Below are positions 27,223-30,060 of a DNA stretch of 30,060 bases, piece by piece. The notes under the pieces were generated by a model. It made no database searches, was not told the origin of the DNA, and worked only from the letters and a program-made list of their open reading frames with translations. Within the stretch, counting starts at the first letter, position 1. Each line of letters opens with the position of its first letter. Source of the DNA: an uncultured Oscillospiraceae bacterium (GTDB lineage: Bacteria; Bacillota; Clostridia; Oscillospirales; Oscillospiraceae); assembly GCA_934646175.1 (NCBI GenBank), contig CAKUEI010000009.1:1-30060 (forward strand), written 5' to 3'. The position numbers and the translations under genes were made by a program.

Positions 27223-29703
27223 ATGTTCCAGTTTGCACCGATCAGCGACCGCATCCAAAAGCTGCGTGAGAAAAGAGAATGGGCCAACCGCGGCCACGTC
27301 CACATGGACGGCGAGCGCACCAAGATCTACACGGATTATTATAAGGCCCACGAAGCCGAGCCGAACAACCTGAAACGGGCGCACTGCCTTTATGAATGGG
27401 TAAAGAATAAGACCATTCTGGTGGAAGATGAGGACATCTTCGTGGGCAACCTGGGCCGCACCTACCGCGCTACCCTTCCCTTTGTGGAGTGGAACGCGGA
27501 CTGGCTGCACGACGCCGTCTTTGATATGGACGAGAACTTCCGCAAAGCATGGCAGACCCCCGGCTGCTATGCGTACATGAGTGACGAAGACCGCGAGATC
27601 TTCCGCGAGGCCACGGAGTACTGGATGGACCGCTCCATCACCGCCCGGGCGAGAGAGACCGTTCCCCCCAGCTGCACCCACCTCATGGGGGACGGCAGCA
27701 CGGATTTCTTCAACTCGACCTATACCACCGGCGAGCCCAGCATCTGCACCATGCCTCAGGGCCATTTTATCGCCAACTATCGGAAAGTGGTGGAAGTGGG
27801 TTTTGGCGCCATCAAGGCCGAGTGTGAGCATCGCATGGCAGAGATGGAGGGCATGGTGTTCGGAATGGACGCCAAAAAGTATAACTTCTACCGCACCACC
27901 GCCATTGTGGCGGAGGCGGGCATCTTGCTTTCCAAACGTTATGCAGAAGAGTGCCGCCGTCAGGCTGCAGGCAAGGCAGAGGGGGACCCCCGCCGAGCGG
28001 AGCTTCTGAACATGGCGGACAGTCTGGACCACATTATGGAAAAGCCCGCCCGGACGGCGTGGGAAGCCATGCAGGCGGTTATCTTCTACCAGTATATGCT
28101 CATCGCCGACGGGCAGCAGCATGCACTGACTCTGGGGCGCGTGGACCAGTACGGCGGCTGGCTGGCCAAAGAGCAAATGGAACGCGGCGAGCTGACCCGG
28201 GAGGACGTGCAGGAGCTGACCGATGCCTTCTACCTGAAGCTGACCGACAACCTCTGCACCAAGCGGATGGATAAAAACAATCTGATGATGCAGTTGGAAA
28301 GCGGCGAGGGCGTGGAGCATTCCTACAGTACCGCCGGACAGCACTTCACCATCGGCGGCCAGCTGCGGGACGGCAGCGACGCCACCAATCCCATGACCAT
28401 TGCGTTTTTGAATGCCTGCGGGCGGCTTTACCTGTGCGACCCGTCGGTTTCCTGCCGCATCCATGAGGGCACGCCGGACGAGGTGTGGCGCCTTGCCATC
28501 GAGGCCAGCAAAGAGGCCGGCGGCATGCCCACGCTGGAAAACGACGATGTCATCATGCCTGCCCTGATGAACCGCGGCGTCACGCTGGAGGACGCCCGGG
28601 AGTATGCCATCATTGGCTGCGTGGAGCCCACGGTGCCCGGCAAGGACTATCCCGCCTGCGGCGGCGACGGCATCGAGAGCTTCTTCAATCTGGTGGGCCC
28701 GCTGGTGCTGGCCATGCACAACGGCTGCAACCCGGTCACCGGCTACGATCAGGGCCTGAAGACCGGCGGCCTGGGGGATTATGATAACTTTGAGCAGTTC
28801 AAGGAAGCGTACGTCCTTCAGCTGCAGCACTATCTGCGCTGGCACGTGACCATGACAAATTTCTTTGAGTTGATGTACGCCGAGTACTTCCCCAGCGTGG
28901 TAAGCTCCGCCACCATGGACGGCTGCATGGAGTCCGGCAAGGACGTGCTGGAGGGCGGCGCCGTCTATAATACCACCGGCACCACCGGCTGCGGCATCGG
29001 CAACGTGGCGGACAGCCTCATGGCCATCAAAATGGCCTTTGACGGCCGCCTGGGCTGCACGCCGAAGGAACTGGGGGATGCCCTCAGCGCCAACTGGGCG
29101 GGCTATGAGGACCTGCAGAAAAAAATCATCTATGAAATGCCCCACTACGGCAATAACGTGGAAGAGGTCGACGAGCTGGCCGTCTGGGCCATGAGCAGCT
29201 TTGCGGACACCCTGAATTCCCTCACCGGTCCACGCGGGCACTATAACGCCGGTACCTTCACCATGACCGTACACCTTTCCTACGGCGCCATGACCGACGC
29301 GACCCCGGACGGCCGCAAGCGCGGCGAGCCGCTGGCGGAGGCCATTTCACCCCGACAGGGCTTTGATAAGAACGGCCCCACCGCTTATCTAATCTCCGCC
29401 TCCAAGCTGCCCCATAAGAAGCTGGGCAACGGCGATCAGCTGAACATCCGCTTCTCGCCCAGCGTGGTGCAGAACGAACAGGGCACCCGCAAGCTCCGCG
29501 ACCTGATCAGCACCTATTTTGCCCAGGGCGGCATGCAGGTGCAGTTCAACGTGGTGTCCACGACGACCCTGCACGATGCACAGGAGACCCCGGAAAAGTA
29601 CAAGAATCTGATCGTGCGCATCGCCGGGTTCTCCGCCTACTTTGTGGAGATGCCCAAGGTCATGCAGGACGACTTTATCTCCCGCACCGAGTGCCAGCTC
29701 TGA
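27223..29703 (+). CDS. Glycyl radical enzyme, pyruvate formate-lyase-like family, substrate unknown
   Basis: An 826-residue glycyl radical enzyme of usual length. The N-terminal PFL-type domain starts FAPISDRIQKLREKREWANR and holds ILVEDEDIFVGNLG. The thiyl-radical Cys is in AIIGCVEPTVPG (C466, with E468), the GCVE form shared by diol dehydratases, choline TMA-lyase and isethionate lyase. The C-terminal glycyl-radical loop is VRIAGFSAYFVEM with Gly802, 24 residues from the end. GCVEP followed by VPGKDYPACGGDG and the early block VPPSCTHLMGDGSTDFFNST do not match any characterised subfamily I can recall. AGGGG lies upstream of the ATG. No activating radical SAM enzyme follows; a terminator and a tRNA gene do. 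It is divergent from the molybdoenzyme gene. Confidence 0.93.
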   Translation: MFQFAPISDRIQKLREKREWANRGHVHMDGERTKIYTDYYKAHEAEPNNLKRAHCLYEWVKNKTILVEDEDIFVGNLGRTYRATLPFVEWNADWLHDAVFDMDENFRKAWQTPGCYAYMSDEDREIFREATEYWMDRSITARARETVPPSCTHLMGDGSTDFFNSTYTTGEPSICTMPQGHFIANYRKVVEVGFGAIKAECEHRMAEMEGMVFGMDAKKYNFYRTTAIVAEAGILLSKRYAEECRRQAAGKAEGDPRRAELLNMADSLDHIMEKPARTAWEAMQAVIFYQYMLIADGQQHALTLGRVDQYGGWLAKEQMERGELTREDVQELTDAFYLKLTDNLCTKRMDKNNLMMQLESGEGVEHSYSTAGQHFTIGGQLRDGSDATNPMTIAFLNACGRLYLCDPSVSCRIHEGTPDEVWRLAIEASKEAGGMPTLENDDVIMPALMNRGVTLEDAREYAIIGCVEPTVPGKDYPACGGDGIESFFNLVGPLVLAMHNGCNPVTGYDQGLKTGGLGDYDNFEQFKEAYVLQLQHYLRWHVTMTNFFELMYAEYFPSVVSSATMDGCMESGKDVLEGGAVYNTTGTTGCGIGNVADSLMAIKMAFDGRLGCTPKELGDALSANWAGYEDLQKKIIYEMPHYGNNVEEVDELAVWAMSSFADTLNSLTGPRGHYNAGTFTMTVHLSYGAMTDATPDGRKRGEPLAEAISPRQGFDKNGPTAYLISASKLPHKKLGNGDQLNIRFSPSVVQNEQGTRKLRDLISTYFAQGGMQVQFNVVSTTTLHDAQETPEKYKNLIVRIAGFSAYFVEMPKVMQDDFISRTECQL

Positions 29704-29719
29704 TCGGAACGGAATGTAG

Positions 29720-29753
29720 ACGGTGCGCGGCCCATAAGTGGGCCGCGCACCGT
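29720..29753 (+). terminator. Terminator of the glycyl radical enzyme gene
   Basis: ACGGTGCGCGGCCCA (29720-29734) and TGGGCCGCGCACCGT (29739-29753) form a perfect 15-bp stem with a TAAG loop, 16 bases after the stop codon. The T-run is short (three T including the stem end), so termination may be incomplete. Confidence 0.8.
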
Positions 29754-29782
29754 TTAAAAAAGCGGAGCTTTTGAAATTATAG

Positions 29783-29811
29783 TTGACAAAGAGCGGCCAA
29801 ATCGGTATAAT
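29783..29811 (+). promoter_or_regulatory. Promoter of the tRNA-Leu gene
   Basis: Perfect TTGACA and perfect TATAAT with a 17-base spacer, 20 bases before the mature 5' end of the tRNA. Confidence 0.9.
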
Positions 29812-29831
29812 AATCTGGCACTGCGGAAGAT

Positions 29832-29917
29832 GCGGCTGTGCTGGAATTGGTAGACTGGCAAGCTTGAGGTGCTTGTGTCCTATGGACGTACGGGTTCGAG
29901 TCCCGTCAGCCGCACCA
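29832..29917 (+). tRNA. tRNA-Leu (anticodon GAG)
   Basis: An 86-base class II tRNA with encoded CCA. The acceptor stem GCGGCTG pairs with CAGCCGC. The D arm contains GGAATTGGTAGAC, the anticodon stem is CAAGC/GCTTG around TTGAGGT with GAG at 29866-29868, the long variable arm has a GTCC/GGAC stem, and the T arm is ACGGG-TTCGAGT-CCCGT. The long variable arm and the GAG anticodon identify leucine, reading CUC and CUU codons. It is a single-gene unit with its own promoter and terminator. Confidence 0.96.
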
Positions 29918-29918
29918 C

Positions 29919-29957
29919 GTCGGAGCAAGCTTTGTATCGCTTGCTCCGACTTTTTTT
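29919..29957 (+). terminator. Intrinsic terminator after tRNA-Leu
   Basis: GTCGGAGCAAGC (29919-29930) and GCTTGCTCCGAC (29939-29950) form a perfect 12-bp stem with an eight-base loop, followed by seven T. It begins two bases after the CCA end. Confidence 0.93.
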
Positions 29958-29964
29958 CAAAAAA

Positions 29965-29996
29965 TCAGAGTACACTCATTTCGCTGCTCCTCCTTT
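29965..29996 (-). other. Ribosome binding site with a four-codon frame, leader-like element
   Basis: On the minus strand, AAAGGAGG (29996-29989) is followed nine bases later by ATG AGT GTA CTC TGA (29979-29965) and then a T-run. The spacing is that of a real translation start, but the frame encodes only Met-Ser-Val-Leu. It faces the tRNA gene from the opposite strand. It could be a leader peptide, the remnant of a gene start, or part of a repeated element. Confidence 0.4.
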
Positions 29997-29997
29997 T

Positions 29998-30030
29998 CAA
30001 ACCGCAAACGCTGCGCTGGTTTGCGGTTTG
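29998..30030. repeat. 12-bp perfect inverted repeat at the right end of the window
   Basis: CAAACCGCAAAC (29998-30009) and GTTTGCGGTTTG (30019-30030) are exact complements around GCTGCGCTG. No T-run follows on either strand. It lies immediately upstream of the minus-strand ribosome binding site at 29989-29996, so as RNA the hairpin would sit just before that site. Confidence 0.8.
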
Positions 30031-30060
30031 ATGAAACGGATGCTTCGGCGTGGGTGTATC

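Larger units (their letters stand above)
29704..30060. other. 357-base stretch without a protein gene, holding a tRNA gene and several structured elements
   Basis: Contains, in order, the terminator of the glycyl radical enzyme gene (29720-29753), a promoter (29783-29811), tRNA-Leu (29832-29917), its terminator (29919-29957), a minus-strand four-codon frame with a ribosome binding site (29965-29996) and a 12-bp inverted repeat (29998-30030). Nothing is recognised in the last 30 bases. Confidence 0.8.

Noticed and set aside
27133..29274. Long minus-strand open frame (713 codons) antisense to the glycyl radical enzyme
   Set aside because: Same reason; the plus strand holds the Cys466 and Gly802 motifs, promoter, ribosome binding site and terminator.
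1..30060. CRISPR array, insertion sequence or prophage
   Set aside because: No regularly spaced repeats, transposase, integrase, or paired terminal repeats with target duplications were seen. The tRNA gene is intact and shows no direct repeat of its 3' end within the window.

Overview
The window looks like chromosomal DNA from a high-GC (roughly 60% by eye) anaerobic Firmicute of the Oscillospiraceae/Ruminococcaceae type (Flavonifractor, Lawsonibacter, Intestinimonas and relatives). The reasons are strong AGGAGG ribosome binding sites, clear TTGACA/TATAAT promoters, a FAD-free aldehyde-oxidoreductase-type molybdoenzyme with a large maturation cluster, a glycyl radical enzyme (oxygen sensitive), and a COG2984/4120/1101-type ABC transporter. 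The genus is an inference; no rRNA is present to settle it.

Layout. (1) 1-1731, minus strand: promoter, WecG/TagA glycosyltransferase, thymidylate kinase and the start of a DJ-1/PfpI protein. (2) 1768-2468, plus: a phosphinothricin-acetyltransferase-like GNAT gene broken by a one-base frameshift. (3) 2449-5428, plus: a three-gene ABC uptake system (lipoprotein, permease, ATPase) with a consensus promoter, a perfect palindrome in the leader, an internal hairpin and a 16-bp terminator stem. (4) 5458-10341, plus: housekeeping run polA - rimI - GNAT - tsaD, then a small membrane protein. (5) 14302 down to 10857, minus: molybdenum cofactor genes (MoeA-like molybdopterin-binding protein, moaC, moaA, MOSC-MogA fusion). 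(6) 14306-17975, plus, divergent from (5): MocA-like nucleotidyltransferase fused to a ModE-type DNA-binding domain, phosphatase-HD fusion, XdhC, DUF5714. (7) 26988 down to 18014, minus: a FAD-free aldehyde oxidoreductase/xanthine dehydrogenase-type molybdoenzyme, then, after a terminator, an Fe-S/flavin dicluster protein, a small CxxC protein, a C-GCAxxG-C-C protein, a methyltransferase, a shortened CoA-ligase-like protein and a radical SAM protein of the TrsS type. (8) 27159-29753, plus, divergent from the molybdoenzyme: a glycyl radical enzyme with no activase nearby. (9) tRNA-Leu(GAG) with its own promoter and terminator, then an inverted repeat and a four-codon frame.

How the genes fit. 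Blocks 5-7 form one molybdenum-hydroxylase island. It contains pterin-precursor synthesis (MoaA, MoaC), cofactor handling (MoeA-like, MogA/MOSC), CTP/GTP-type maturation (MocA, XdhC), the apoenzyme, and a conserved but biochemically obscure accessory set. That set matches, from memory, the Desulfovibrio vulgaris DVU_1551-DVU_1559 neighbourhood. The most interesting part is this accessory set (radical SAM + methyltransferase + half CoA ligase + C-GCAxxG-C-C + dicluster reductase) together with the head-to-head pairing of the molybdoenzyme with an orphan glycyl radical enzyme. The pairing suggests a pathway in which one enzyme makes or consumes the other's aldehyde or aromatic substrate; the substrate is unknown.

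No CRISPR array, insertion sequence, integrase or phage gene was seen. The two gene-free stretches longer than 300 bases (26871-27222 and 29704-30060) are described in the feature list.
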